A stretch of 64,000 bases of DNA from Tolypeutes matacus (GCA_026826555.1 JAKSZT010054304.1:34961424-35025423); one strand, 5' to 3'; positions 12,360 to 23,265 are shown, numbered from the stretch's first letter. Made by a program: numbers and translations. Notes: generated by a model not told the origin, from the letters alone.

Positions 12360-14188
12360 AATATTTAATATTTCAATATCAGATAAAAATGCAAATAATG
12401 ACTTTCAGGGCAATTCATAATTTTTTTTCATTGGTTTGTTACTTTCAAAAATTTTTAATTTTTAAATAAATAAAAGTTCCCTGATTGTATAAAGTTCCAA
12501 AGAAAAGATAATCCCTAACGTCAAATGGCAGCCTAAGTCAGTTAGAAATATTGTATGTATTATCTGTTTTGAGCAAAGATATTTCAGATACATATACTTT
12601 GATAAAATATTAAGAAACCATCTTAAATAATGGATGATGCCAGTTAGGAGGAGAAAATAATAGTGTAAATCCTTGTCATGGAATATATTGTTGAGTTCTG
12701 TCTATAATTATTAGACTGAAAAGCCTAAGTGAGTTCTATGAAGTCTCTTATTGTTCAGAAATAGAGAGAGACAAAGAGAAGATGAAGAGTGCCTGCCAAC
12801 CATTTAGTACACAGGCCTGCAGTGTGTACAGTATAGCACTGAGCCTATGCTACAATGTTGCTCTTGTTCAAAGTCATTTTTTTTAACCACAGTTGAGAAC
12901 TTAAGCAACATTGAAAATGTTCTGTTCTTCACAACTATCTTTGTAATTAGCAAGGTTCAAGATAAATTAGTTGGCTAGCTTTGTAGTTTTCTTTAGAGAA
13001 TTTAGAATCAAACTTTCAGCAAAGTCCAAAGAAAAGCCTGTAAAATATGTTGCCTTCATAGCTTTCCATTTTATTTGAATTTAGCTTATCTTAACCTGTT
13101 ACCTGCTCTGCTTAGATTGCATGCATTTCATTGCATTCTGTGGCGTGCACTGCTACTCTGGTAGTTTGAATTGAATTAACTTAGCCATCAATGGTTCACG
13201 TTGTCTGAGAAATTAGAATTTAAATTGATGGGGATTAATAAAATTGGTCTTTTATTTAATGAAAGAAACAAACTCCAAGAAAATTCAGACTAGCTATTTA
13301 TGGTCAAATCATTTGTGAAGGCATTTAGCTCAATTTCTCATAAAATGCAATGCAAATAAGGCAAAGTTCAATTTTCCAAATAGCGTTTTGACATACCTGT
13401 AATTTCATACTAGCTGACCACACATTTAAACGCGATGTGGGACCTACATATCCTATATCACAAAGGGAATTAGAATGATATCATGGGCATATTGATTCAG
13501 ATGCATCCCACAATTAACTTGATAATATATTTGCTGATTCATTATTCACATTTTTAACACAATTTCTCTGAGAATTTATATTTCCAGAAAAATTCATGCT
13601 AAGCTCAGGGAAAAATTGATAGCCCCTGTCCCAACTATGTCACATCCTAGTAAGGGCTGGACAGATAGGTAAATAAATGATGGCAACATGACATAGAAAG
13701 AGTGAGGAAAGCATTATGGGTGAGAAGAAGCACAGAGGAGAGTGCCAAACTGTGCCCTGGATGACAGGATAGGAACACCTTCTTGGAGGGAGTAGTGCCT
13801 GAGTGGATGAAAAGTGAGCTAGCCAATAGAAGAAAGGGAAGGAGGAATAGTTTGTCCATCCAATGGAAACAGTATCCACACAATGGGAAGAAAATATGCA
13901 ATATCAGAAAAACCCCCTCAATTTGGAAAGTAGTGTGGTGCTGCTATTGTTATAAGTAAAAGTGCTTCTAAGGTGGTGGCAAGAGATGAAAATGCAGTGG
14001 TAAGAAGCAATTTAAAACAGGATCCTTATAAGCTTCCTTCTTTCCCTCCTTGTGACAAAAAGTTCTCTCTGGTCTAATATTAATTCTAAATATCTTTCTC
14101 ACTTCCTAATTTTACTTGCTATTTCTTATTTTTTTAAAATGGAAGACAATTTAGTACAGATTCAGTACTTAATATCTGGCTTATCCCT
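12360..14188. other. No gene seen
   Basis: No coding region or repeat family was recognised with confidence. Two overlapping antisense frames at 13640-13901 lack motifs. The nearby text 'gcctgagtggatgaaaag' is faintly reminiscent of old LINE or MER sequence but is not assignable. Confidence 0.5.
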
Positions 14189-14203
14189 TGGAGTATATCT
14201 TTT
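14189..14203. repeat. TSD, left copy, of dimeric DAS-SINE
   Basis: TGGAGTATATCTTTT, identical to 14568-14582. A direct repeat of this size is expected from L1-mobilised target-primed reverse transcription. Confidence 0.9.
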
Positions 14204-14567
14204 TTTTTTAAAAAAATATTTATTTATATTTCCCCCACCCCCAACCTGTTGTTTTGTGCTCATTGTGGGCTCTCTGTGTTTGCTCGTCTTCGCTTTAGGA
14301 GGCACTGGGAACCAAACCCGGGACCTCCCATGTGGGAGAGAGGGGCTCAATTGCTTGGGTCACCTCCACTCCCTGCTTTGTTGTGTCTCTCATTGTGTTT
14401 CCTCTTTTGGTCTCCTTGTTGCAGCATCTTGTTGCATCAGCTCGCACGTCAGCCCATTAGGTTAGCTGGCTGTCTTGCTCCTCTTCTCTAGGAGGCACTG
14501 GGAACTGAAACTGGGACCTCCCATGTGGTAGGCAGGCGCCCAAATGCTTGAGCCACATCTGCTTCCC
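14204..14567 (-). mobile_element. Dimeric DAS-SINE with perfect 15-bp TSD
   Basis: Two tRNA-Ala-like heads lie in tandem on the minus strand, each ending on the + strand in 'gggacctccc' plus 'atgtgg' (near 14321 and 14514). The tail is the T-rich segment 14201-14230. The element is bracketed by identical copies of TGGAGTATATCTTTT at 14189-14203 and 14568-14582, so the borders are precise and the insertion is relatively young. The C-rich tract at 14231-14248 is the complement of the G-rich block that chimeric copies also carry before the tail. Confidence 0.93.
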
Positions 14568-14582
14568 TGGAGTATATCTTTT
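14568..14582. repeat. TSD, right copy, of dimeric DAS-SINE
   Basis: TGGAGTATATCTTTT, identical to 14189-14203. It marks the 5' border of the minus-strand SINE. Confidence 0.9.
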
Positions 14583-15127
14583 GAAACTTTTTCTATACCT
14601 GAATCTTGTATTGTGACTTTCAGGTACTGTGATTTTTTTTCATTCTTCAATGTGCGAAGTTAACACTACTTATTTCTAAATCTGCCCCATATCTGAGAAC
14701 TCAGGTTGGATACTTGCTGTGAAAGGCAGGTCATACAGTAGAAATTCCAAGGGTCTGGGTATACCATGTATAAGTTTAATAAAGAACATAATATAAGATT
14801 TGGCAATAGTATGGGAGATAGATTGGTAGAGTCAGGAGTGATATTGTGAGAATAGGGGAAAACAGAGCAATTAGGAGACCACAGCAAATTTGTTGCCATT
14901 TAGTCAATAGGCAATAATGGCAGCAATGGGGAAATTGAGGAGAGAATGAATTTTAATATGGAACAAATAAAATTGCTCATGAATTAGATTTGTGCAACTT
15001 CCTGGCTTTGGTGCCTGTAGCAGTTTGGCATTATTTATGAATTCCAAAAATAGATATTGGATTAAGTTTGTGAACTGGTCTTTTTCTCTGGGCATATTAG
15101 ATTATATTGGATTCAGAGGTTTCACTT
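14583..15127. other. No gene seen
   Basis: Unique-looking sequence; only short antisense frames without motifs. Confidence 0.5.
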
Positions 15128-15605
15128 TTACTTGATTAAATAATGATTAAGGCTTTGATTGGGCCATGTCAGTAGGATGTTGAGTCCCTGCCCCCTTGGT
15201 GGGCAGGACTCACAGAGAAACTGCACTGCAGAGAAGGGAGGTTGGAGTTTTTCAGCTGGAGCCCTGGGAACTAAGCACACAGAGGAATCTGGTCGTGAGG
15301 AAAGAGAAAAGGCCCCAGGAAAGGAAACAAGCCATTCTCCTGATAGTCTACAGCTGGCCTTGTGAGATACCAGAGGAGCTGAGCCCGGATAGAAGCAAGC
15401 CCCAGGAAGAGAGGAACCCAGGAAGCCTGAACCCTCACAGATATCGGCAGCCCTTTTGCTCCAACACATGGCAGTAGACTTTGGTGAGGGAAGTAACTTA
15501 TGCTTTATGGCCTTGTAACTATAAGCTTCTACCTCAAATAAATACCCTTTGTAAAAGCCAACAGATTTCTGGTATTTTGCATCAGCACCACTTTGGCTAA
15601 TACAA
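15128..15605 (+). mobile_element. LTR-like interspersed repeat, probable xenarthran LTR
   Basis: The block starts near 'ttgattgggccatgtcagtagg' (first 20 bases quoted at most) and has a GC-richer body. It ends in an LTR-style 3' cassette: 'gtgagggaagtaacttatgc', an AATAAATACCC polyadenylation segment near 15538, 'aaagccaacagatttctgg' and 'ctttggctaatac'. I recognise the layout as an abundant armadillo-type repeat, probably ERV-derived. Three overlapping short frames here are by-products of its higher GC content. Confidence 0.5.
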
Positions 15606-15854
15606 TGCCTGACTGGATGTTGATATGATTATCTAAGCTAGAAAACACAGATAGTAAAGGAGATTTGTGGAGAAAGATTTTGGTTTGCTTTTGTTGGTAT
15701 GTTGAATTGAAGAGCCTGGAAATATCAGCAGGTAATTGAATACATGGATCTGAAACTCATGAACTTAGTTCTGGACTTGTAATACGGATTTAAGCATCAT
15801 TAATGAAGAGGTAGTTACTGAAGACTTTGGCATAAATGATACTTGGTGAATTAA

Positions 15855-16105
15855 TAATAGCTAGCATATACCAGTGAAGGTGTGCTGGACACAGTTCTAA
15901 CTGCTTTACTCATGTCAGCTCATGAAATTATCACAACTCTATGAGGCAGGCTCCATTTTATCATCCCTATTTTATATATAGGGAAACTTAAGAACAGCAA
16001 GGGTAATTAACTTAAATTACAGCTATCTGTGTTGGAGCTGACATTCAAACCCAGCCTTTCCGGATCCACGGTCAATCTCTCGGCCCTTTCGCTACAATGT
16101 ATGTC
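15855..16105 (-). mobile_element. MIR, antisense
   Basis: The complement of MIR. On the + strand it reads 'ataatagctagcatatacc', 'gtgctggacacagttctaac', 'tgctttactcatgtcagctcatg' (part), 'atgaggcaggctc', 'atccctattttatatataggg', 'cattcaaacccagcc', 'ccctttcgctacaatg'. This is the characteristic inverse order of the MIR core. Confidence 0.8.
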
Positions 16106-16109
16106 AGAT

Positions 16110-17225
16110 AAATAGATTAAAAGAGAAGCATTTGAATATCAGATCCCTGAAGAAACACCGATCTTTGTGAGTGGATGAAAAAAGAAATGATAAAGGAACC
16201 TTAGAAGAAGAAGGAAATAAACACAGGAGAAAAGGAGAAATTGTTTTCATGGAAACAAATGGAAGAGAGTGCTACTAAGAAGGAGGGTGTTGTCAAAGTA
16301 TCAAATGGTGCAGGAGAGCAAGTAAATTGGAGACAAATAGCATCTGTTAAAATTAACATTAAATACTGCCGTGGGAATGAAATGAAAACAGTCTGAAGCT
16401 TAGATTCTTTGGGGGAGGCCTCGTTTATTGTCCTGCTCCAGTATATGTACAGTCCAGCCACTATGGGAGGCGTGCTCAAGGACATGCTGTATGTGTAGGG
16501 GCTCAGAAAGTTCCGGGCTGTGCAGGAGTTATTGGAGCAGCAGAGAGCTCTAACTAAGTAACAGTGTAGAGTAAGAAACTTCTTATTGTTTTCAGCAGGA
16601 ACCGAGAACTGCAGCTATTTCCCATGCAGCAGTATATTGCTTGCACAGCAAAGCAGGTTTTAACTGTTTCAAAGATATTTTAACCGAAGCATTCCCACAA
16701 AATACCATGGCCTTTGCCTTGTGTATTTCATAAACATTTTGTAATGGTGGAAAAAATATGCACATATATGGATAAACCACTATAAAGTATTCCAAATGAA
16801 GGTAGGCTATTTTATTATCATGGATGGATATTCATTAGAGCCAGTCACTATTCTTTTTTATTTTCTTCTGGGCACTAGGTACAATTGTACTTCTCTGCTA
16901 CCTTTGAAGATATGATGTATAAGTAGAAGTGATTTCTGTCACTTCTAGATTTAGGTTCCTATGCACAGTTCACTATGTTCCCTTCTCCTGCCTTGGCAAA
17001 CCAGGAAGCATGTTTCAGGAATCCCATGTCATCCTGTATTTGACATGTAATGTGGCATGTTATGAAATACTGTAATCTAGTCCATCATGACTGATCAATA
17101 GTTCAAAGGCATCATTACTTCCATGATATTTTCTGTTTTAGTTCTGATAGCCATAGTTGGTGTGTATAGGAGAATACATTACATCAGAGAATTGAGTATA
17201 TATGATTCTTATGCTCTAGGGTATT
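16110..17225. other. No gene seen
   Basis: No repeat or coding family was recognised. Antisense frames at 16201-16485 and 16592-16795 show no motif. Confidence 0.5.
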
Positions 17226-17242
17226 AAAATTAAACACAGATA
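17226..17242. repeat. TSD, left, of deleted L1 copy 1
   Basis: AAAATTAAACACAGATA; the right copy differs at one base (C to T). It sits immediately before a 5' end that carries a YY1-like site, so this insertion is not 5'-truncated. Confidence 0.88.
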
Positions 17243-17253
17243 AGACAACCAGC

Positions 17254-17260
17254 AAGATGG
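17254..17260 (+). promoter_or_regulatory. YY1-like site at +12 of deleted L1 copy 1
   Basis: AAGATGG within CAGCAAGATGGCAGC, starting 12 bases into the element as defined by the TSD. In human L1 a YY1 site at almost the same place helps set the transcription start. Function here is inferred from motif and position only. Confidence 0.55.
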
Positions 17261-18052
17261 CAGCACAGTAAAGAGCTCCTAGAATCAGCTCCTACTATGG
17301 GGCAGTTGGTGATCACCTAGAGCTCTCTAGAGCACTTGTTTGGGGGCTCCAGGAGAACAGAGGTTCATCCTGCAACATCCTTGAAAGAATGGTGGGGGAG
17401 ATTGCCTATCTGCAGAGAAGCTTTGTAAGTAGAGCACTCCATGCCATAAAGGCCAGTGCCCATCCTCCACTGGAGGCACAAGCCACCTCAGGAGCTGTTC
17501 TGTGGCTGGAATTGGAAGCTCCACTTCCCCAAACGGCTGAAGAAGAGGCGGTTGGGCACCAACTTTAGCTGCAGATTAGTAAATTCGGTGGGCCAAAGTA
17601 TAATCCTAAGAACAGCTAAAGTTTGAACCTGTCCAAGTCAGAAAGAGGCTGGTAGCTGCCATCTTAACTCCGCCCCTGACATGAGGGGAAGCTGGGCTGA
17701 CTGAAAATCACAGTGCTGGTAGGGACTGGCTTTTTTACATATAGACCAGATTGCAACTCTCCCCTAAGCCCCAGGCTCACCTGGAGCAGGGAGGAAGCTG
17801 GGGGGAGCTGTGCCAGCCTCTCCTGGAAATTACAGGCCATGCCACAGAGGCTGGTGATCATCCTACTTTGGCAGCGCTAGCAACCCCAGAACTATTCTGT
17901 TGCTGGAATAGGAAGCCCCATTTCCAAAAAACAGGGGAGGAAGAGACGGTTGGCCACCGATTTCAGCTACTGATTAGTAAATTCAGCTGGCTAAAGTATA
18001 TCTCTAAGAACAGCTAAAGTTTGAACCTGTCCAAGTCCGAAGGAGACTGGTA

Positions 18053-18063
18053 GCCGCCATTTT
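18053..18063 (-). promoter_or_regulatory. YY1-like site in second 5'UTR unit
   Basis: GCCGCCATTTT, complement AAAATGGCGGC, a close match to the YY1 consensus. The equivalent place in the first unit (17658-17665) reads GCCATCTT. Copy 2 has GCTGCCATCGT at 39774 and GCTGCCATTTT at 40173. Confidence 0.5.
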
Positions 18064-18626
18064 GACTCCACTCCCAACATGAGGGGAAGCTGGGCTGACT
18101 GAAAATCACAGTGATGGTAGAGACTGGTTTCTTACGCCCAGATTTGCCTGCATCCCTAGCCTAGGCTTCAGCCCCACCTCTAGCAGGGAGGAAGCTGGTG
18201 GGCCCTGCACCAACCTATCCAGGTAACTGCAGGTACATTTTAGCTGGCACAGACTGAATGTCTACCAGGCAACTGTGGTCATCTTGGACCTGCACTGCAT
18301 AGATTGCTGCCCACACCTGCAGCTCCATCCCTGCCACAGGCAGGGGAGAAAGGGGCATGGTGCTTCATCAGTCTCTCTGGGCAACTGTAGTCTATGCATG
18401 CATGAGTTGGATTATTCCACACAGCTATGGCTCTGTCCCTACCCCTGACAAAGGAGAAATTTGGGAGAAGCTTCATTGGTCCTTGGGGCAATGAGGGTAG
18501 CTTGAGCCTCCACTGCTTATAGCACCAACTACATCCTTGGCTCCTACTATACAACCAGCAAGGGAGAAAGGGCCCTAAACTAAAGAAAAAAAAAATGCAC
18601 CCAGAATAAATACTCTAATAAGCCAG

Positions 18627-19582
18627 ATGCCAAGACACCAACCAAAAACTACAATCCACACCAAGAAACAGGAAGATACGGCCCAGTTAAAGGAACAAGA
18701 CGAACCTCTAGATGACATTTAAAAGTTGAGACAAGTAATCATAGATGTTCAAACAAATCTCCTTAATAAATTCAGTGAAATGGCTAAAGAAATTAAGAAT
18801 ATTAAGAAGACATTGGATGAGCACAAAGAAGAATATGAAAGCATTCATAGAAAAATAGCAAATCTTATGGGAATGAAAGGTGCAAAAAATGAAATTAAAA
18901 ATACACTGGAATCGTATAATAGCAGATTTGAAGAGGCAGAAGAAAGGATTGGTGAGCTTGAAGAAATGACCTCTGAAGGTGAACATATAAAAGAACAGAT
19001 GAAAAAAAGATAGGAAAACTTGAACAAGGCCTCAGGGAACTAAAGGACAGCAAGAGGCATGCAAACATATATGTCATAGGTATCCCAGAAGGAGAAGAGA
19101 AGGGAAAAGGGACATAACAAATATTTGAAGAAATAATGGTAGAAAATTTCCCAACACTATTGAAGGACATAAATATTTTTGTCCAAGAAGCATGACGTAC
19201 TCCCACCCAAAAAAATCTGAACAGACCAACTATGAGACACATACTAATCAGAATTGCAAATGCCAAAGACAAAGAGAGAATTCTGAGAGCAGCAAGAGAA
19301 AAGCAATGAATAACATATAAGGGATACCCAATAAGATTAAGTGCTGATTTCTCACCAGAAACCATGGAGGCAAGAGGACAGTGGTATGATATATTTAAGA
19401 AACTGCAAGAGTAAAACATCCAGCCAAGAATCTTATATCTGGCAAGATTGTCTTTCAAAAATGAGGGCAAATTTAGAATATTCACAGATAAACTGAAAAT
19501 AAGAGTGTTTGTAACCAAGAGACCTGCTTTGCAGGAAATACTAGAGGTGTGCTACAGCCTGAAAAGAAAAGACAGGAGAGAG
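18627..19582 (+). pseudogene. L1 ORF1 of deleted copy 1, broken
   Basis: ORF1p forms coiled-coil trimers that coat L1 RNA. The reading starts MPRHQPKT at 18627, continues through a heptad-rich coiled coil (about 18740-19000), the RRM region (a GIPEGEE-type segment near 19078) and the C-terminal domain (PRILYLARLSFKNEG near 19422). Length is about 318 codons against 338 in human. Defects seen: an in-frame stop at 18717 (TAA) and a one-base deletion near 19010 relative to copy 2, which creates a stop. More stops follow. The DNA is intact in length, so decay came after insertion or the family did not need ORF1. Confidence 0.8.
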
Positions 19583-19675
19583 AGGCCAGGAAGATAATCT
19601 TGAAATGAAGATTATATCAATAAAGGTAACTAAAAGTGTCAAAAGAGTGGTGAAAATGAAATATGACAGATAAAA

Positions 19676-20370
19676 GCCAAATATTCAGGAATAAACTTAA
19701 CCAATGATGTAAAGCATTTGTATTCAGAAAATTACAACTCATTGTTAAATTAATGAAAGACTTAAGTAATTGGAAGAACATTCCATGCTCATGGATTGAA
19801 AGACTAAAGATCATTAAGATGTCAATTCTATTCAAATTGATATACCGATTCAATGCAGTCCTGGTAAAAAATTCCACCAGCATTTTAAAAATAAATAGAA
19901 AACATGATCATCAAATTTATTTGGAAGGGTAAGGGGTCCTAAATAACCAGAAACATCTTAAAAAGGAAAAGTGAGGTTGGAAGACTCTTGTTTCCAGACT
20001 TTAAGTCGTATTACCTAGGTACAGTGGTAAAAACAGCATGGTACTGGCATAAAGACAGACACATAGACCAATGGAACCGTATTGATGGTTTAAAAAACAG
20101 ACCCTAACATCTATGGTCAAGTGATCTTTGACCCTGTCAAACGCACCCTGCTCAGGCAGAACAGTCCATTCAGCAAAGGGTGCTTAGAAAATTGGATATC
20201 CATAGCAAAAGAAGGAGAGGACCCTTATCTCACACCTTATACAAAAATTAACTCAAAATGAATAAAAAACCTAATTATAAAAGCAAGAACCATAAAGCTT
20301 CTGGAAGAAAATGTAGGGAAAGATCTTCAAGACCTGGTGGTAGGTGGTGGATTCTTAAAGGAGATAAGAG
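19676..20370 (+). pseudogene. Central slice of L1 ORF2 (deleted copy 1)
   Basis: The frame starts abruptly at the GINLTNDVKHLY segment, which in intact L1 lies just after the reverse-transcriptase domain (about residue 770 of human ORF2p). It continues through KFIWKGKGS (near 19920) and [12 protein letters not shown] (near 20045) to LLEENVGKDLQDLVVGG (near 20300). It then passes into 3'UTR near 20370 without the usual last ~200 residues that hold the Cys-rich motif. Frame is broken by several stops. No catalytic residues are present. Confidence 0.75.
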
Positions 20371-20371
20371 G

Positions 20372-21441
20372 AGAACTGAGATGGACTATTGGTATTGTAT
20401 GTAGAAGTTTCAATTAGCTTTACTGTAAAAGTGTGGAAATGTACAGAGTTGATGGTAACACATTATAGTGAGTAACAGATGGTTTATAAATGGGGCTATG
20501 GCTGAAAATGGTAGTCTAGGGATGTAAATGCCAATTGACAGAAAGTTAGAGAATAATCCAGGGACTGAATAGCACAGTAAACCCAGAGGTTGATGACAAT
20601 TGTGGTTGATGGTACAGATGCAAGAATGTCCTTTGTGAGCGAGAGCAGATGTTCATCACTATTGCAGAGTGGTGGGAATGTGGAGAAGCATGGGAAAAAT
20701 ACTACTGGAGTGACTTATGGACTCTGGTTAACAGTTAATAATGTAATATTCTTGCATCTATACCAAAGATGTACTGTGTTGATAATGGGGGAGTATGGAA
20801 AATGTGTGCCAAATGTATGCTGTGGAACTGGTAATAATCAGATAATATTATCTCATGATCTGCAACAATGTTCCACCACGGTGTGGTGTGTTGATAGAAT
20901 GGTGTTGTTGGGGAATTCTGCACATGTGCATGATTGTTTTTAAGTTTACAACTCCTGTCATAAAAATTTATTTAAAAATAATAATAGGGTGGGTTGGGGG
21001 AAAAATACACCAAATGTAAGATAAGAACTATAATTAGTAGTAAGATTTTGACAAGATTCTTTCATAATTTGTAACAAATGTCTCACGACAATGCAAGGTG
21101 TTGGTGGAGGGTTGATGTATGGGACCCCTGTATGATGTTAAGAATGTTTGCTTTGTATGTTCACAACTTTTACTATACACTTATTGTTTACGTATGTTCA
21201 TGTATAAATAATAATAATAGGGTGGGTTGGGGGAAAATACTTTAATTAGTAGTAATATTTTGAGGATGCTCTTTAATCATTAGTTAAAAATGTTTTACAA
21301 CAATACAAGGTACTGGTGGTGGGGTGAGGTATGAGAGCCCTGTATGATGTTATGTATGTTTGTCTGTAAGTTCACAACTATTACTATACACTCATTCTTT
21401 ATGTATGTTCATGTATGAGTGATATAGTTCAATAAGTTAAA
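20372..21441 (+). repeat. 3'UTR of deleted L1 copy 1 with tandem modules
   Basis: The 3'UTR carries repeated modules. GGGTGGGTTGGGGG occurs at 20987-21000 and again at 21220-21233 (period about 233). After each come related blocks: 'acaatgcaaggtgttggtgg' (21091) versus 'acaatacaaggtactggtgg' (21301), then 'ctgtatgatgtta' and 'tatgttcatgtat'. A more diverged upstream module may lie at 20860-20985. The 117-codon frame at 20590-20943 falls inside and is not a gene. Confidence 0.7.
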
Positions 21442-21458
21442 AAAATTAAATACAGATA
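21442..21458. repeat. TSD, right, of deleted L1 copy 1
   Basis: AAAATTAAATACAGATA, following 'caataagtta'. The poly(A) tail is short or eroded into the A-rich TSD. Confidence 0.88.
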
Positions 21459-21459
21459 T

Positions 21460-21900
21460 ATTTGACTAATAAAAATATCCATGGAATTAGTGAAAAGGGA
21501 ATTGGTAGTTGTGTAGCTTCTGGTGATAGAAGTAGAGACCAGGTGATGGTGTGAAAGAACTTGAGAGGAGATTGTGGGAAAAAGATAAATACAACAAATT
21601 AAACTTCTTTAAATAGAACTCCTTTATTAGTTAAAAGTAAAGTTAAAGTTAGGTTTTGCACAACCTCAAGGATGGGGAGAAATACCATGGGTCTACAAGC
21701 CAAACAGATGACAGTGTATCCACACAGAAAGGCCAGGCTGGTGGGAGGAGGTGGGGCTGCAGGTCACAGGAATGCAGAGTGACTTTGAATGAGTTCACAT
21801 TTTCCTAACAGGAGGCCCTGTGGGCACTCCAGGCACTGTGATTATTCCCACAAGTTTCTCCACAGGGAGGCACATGCTAGGAAAGCAAAAGACTGGTGAT
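21460..21900. other. No gene seen
   Basis: Unique-looking sequence between the deleted L1 and an L2 fragment. No motif was recognised. Confidence 0.5.
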
Positions 21901-21904
21901 CACC

Positions 21905-22012
21905 ACCCCATGCTTGGAAGGGAGCTCCTTGAGGTTGGGGATCATATCTTACCCATCTATGTATTGCCAATTCCCGATACCAAAAGGATGAAAATAAGTG
22001 TTTGATGAGTTG
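21905..22012 (+). mobile_element. L2 LINE 3' terminal fragment
   Basis: 'gggagctccttgaggttggg' followed by 'atcatatcttacccatctatg' (part) and 'aaaataagtgtttgatgagttga' (part) matches the L2 3' terminal block (agctccttgagggcaggg ... aataaatgtttgttga). Confidence 0.65.
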
Positions 22013-22119
22013 ACTATTATAAGGCATCTCTTCAATAATTCAGTAGCTTAATGATATCAAAAAAATGGGGGAAAAGTGAAAGTTCTACTAAGATACATGG
22101 TTTGAGATCTAGGATTGTC

Positions 22120-22848
22120 TGATTTAACAAGACAAAACAAAATAGAAATATCAAGATGCCACACAAATGATTGCAAATGCTAGGAATTGGATTGAGGTGA
22201 TGATAGCACATTAGACTGTATGCAATTAACAGCACCAATATGGGGGTATGATTGTGGTTGAAAGAGAAGTTTTAGGGTTGTGTTTGTCACTAGAAAAAAA
22301 GCTAAACGATGAAACATAGGACTGTATAGCATAGTGAACCCTGCTGCAGGGGATGAGTGTGATTAATAGTACAAATATAAGAATGTTCTTCAATGAATCA
22401 GAACAAGTATAGGTTAATATTACAAGATGTTAATAATAGGGCTGTACCTGAGGTAAAATGCACATGTAGCAAACTATAGACTGTAGTGAATAGTAATATA
22501 TTAATATTTTTTCATCAACTGTAAAAAAAACAGAGAATTATCACATGAAAAATTAGACACAAAGTACTGCATATTGTTTGACCCCAATTATATAAATTGT
22601 AAATATAAATATATTTACAGATATGGAAATAAATTAATGGATATATATATCAGAGGGTGGATAGAGGGATTGAAAGTTAACTGCTAAGATGTGGGGGTTT
22701 TCTTTTTGGAGTAATGAAAATGGTCTATTTGATTGTGGTGATGAATGCACAACTCTATGATTATACCAAAACCCATGGAATGTATATTTTGGATAGTTTG
22801 TATGGTATATTAATATATCTCAATAAAATAGATAAAAACAACAGAATG
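22120..22848 (+). mobile_element. L1 3'UTR fragment, 5'-truncated
   Basis: The 3' end shows the classic L1 terminal block: 'ttttggagtaatgaaaatgg', 'attgtggtgatgaatgcaca', 'tatctcaataaaatagat'. The upstream 500 bp ('gaacataggactgtatagc'-like, 'atagtacaaatataagaatg', 'gttaataatagggctg') is an L1 3'UTR type different from that of the two deleted elements, though it shares the 'actgtatagcatagtgaaccc' phrase type. No coding part remains. Confidence 0.75.
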
Positions 22849-22849
22849 C

Positions 22850-23252
22850 CAGGTAAAATTAGAATTGCCAATAAGGCTCAAATGATTTTTTAGCATCAGT
22901 ATGTCCCAAACATTGCCTCCTGTATTTCATCTGTTAACTTCTCAACATCATCCTGCCTCTATGTATATTTAACTGAATTTAATGTGCTTTATTTTTCCTA
23001 AATATTTCTTAATTAAAACTTATTAATGGACTGAGGTACAATTTTAATTGTTTGATTTTTGTCAACAAAAATTCTATTGTAATTTCATTATATCATTTCT
23101 GTCTGTAATAATATGAAATATAGTAATATTTTAAGGACTGTATCCACAGAAAATGATAAAATCTGCACTTGTGAGTACAAAGTAAATTGGCATCTTTTTT
23201 CATGGAATCAGACCATGAGTTCACTGAATACAAATAGCAATAGCAAATAACA
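22850..23252. other. No gene seen
   Basis: AT-rich unique DNA up to the TSD of the next SINE. Confidence 0.5.
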
Positions 23253-23265
23253 TGATTCATATCTT

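Larger units (their letters stand above)
17243..18626 (+). promoter_or_regulatory. 5'UTR/internal promoter region with two ~398-bp tandem units
   Basis: The L1 5'UTR acts as an internal RNA polymerase II promoter. Two successive units can be aligned by eye. CTGTTCTGTGGCTGGA at 17495 recurs as CTATTCTGTTGCTGGA at 17892. The 'ctggtagctgccatctt' block near 17650 recurs as 'ctggtagccgccatttt' near 18047. 'gaggggaagctgggctgact' occurs in both. The spacing is about 397-398 bp. Such 5' monomers are well known in mouse L1. The frames at 17327-18554 on both strands are not genes. Confidence 0.75.
17243..21441 (+). mobile_element. Internally deleted L1, copy 1: full-length, TSD-flanked
   Basis: A 4.2-kb LINE-1 derivative bounded by a 17-bp TSD with one mismatch (17226-17242 and 21442-21458). 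Order: 5'UTR (17243-18626), ORF1 (18627-about 19582), short inter-ORF sequence, a slice of ORF2 (about 19676-20370), 3'UTR with tandem modules, and a weak A-rich end. A complete L1 would have about 3.8 kb of ORF2. Here the endonuclease, reverse-transcriptase core and the ORF2 C-terminus are absent. The copy at 39419-43597 has the same structure and breakpoints. It encodes no catalytic activity and must have been mobilised in trans. What is seen is the structure; the deletion model is inference. Confidence 0.85.

Noticed and set aside
20590..20943. 117-codon open frame
   Set aside because: It falls in the 3'UTR of the deleted L1; the paralogous region of copy 2 does not keep the frame.
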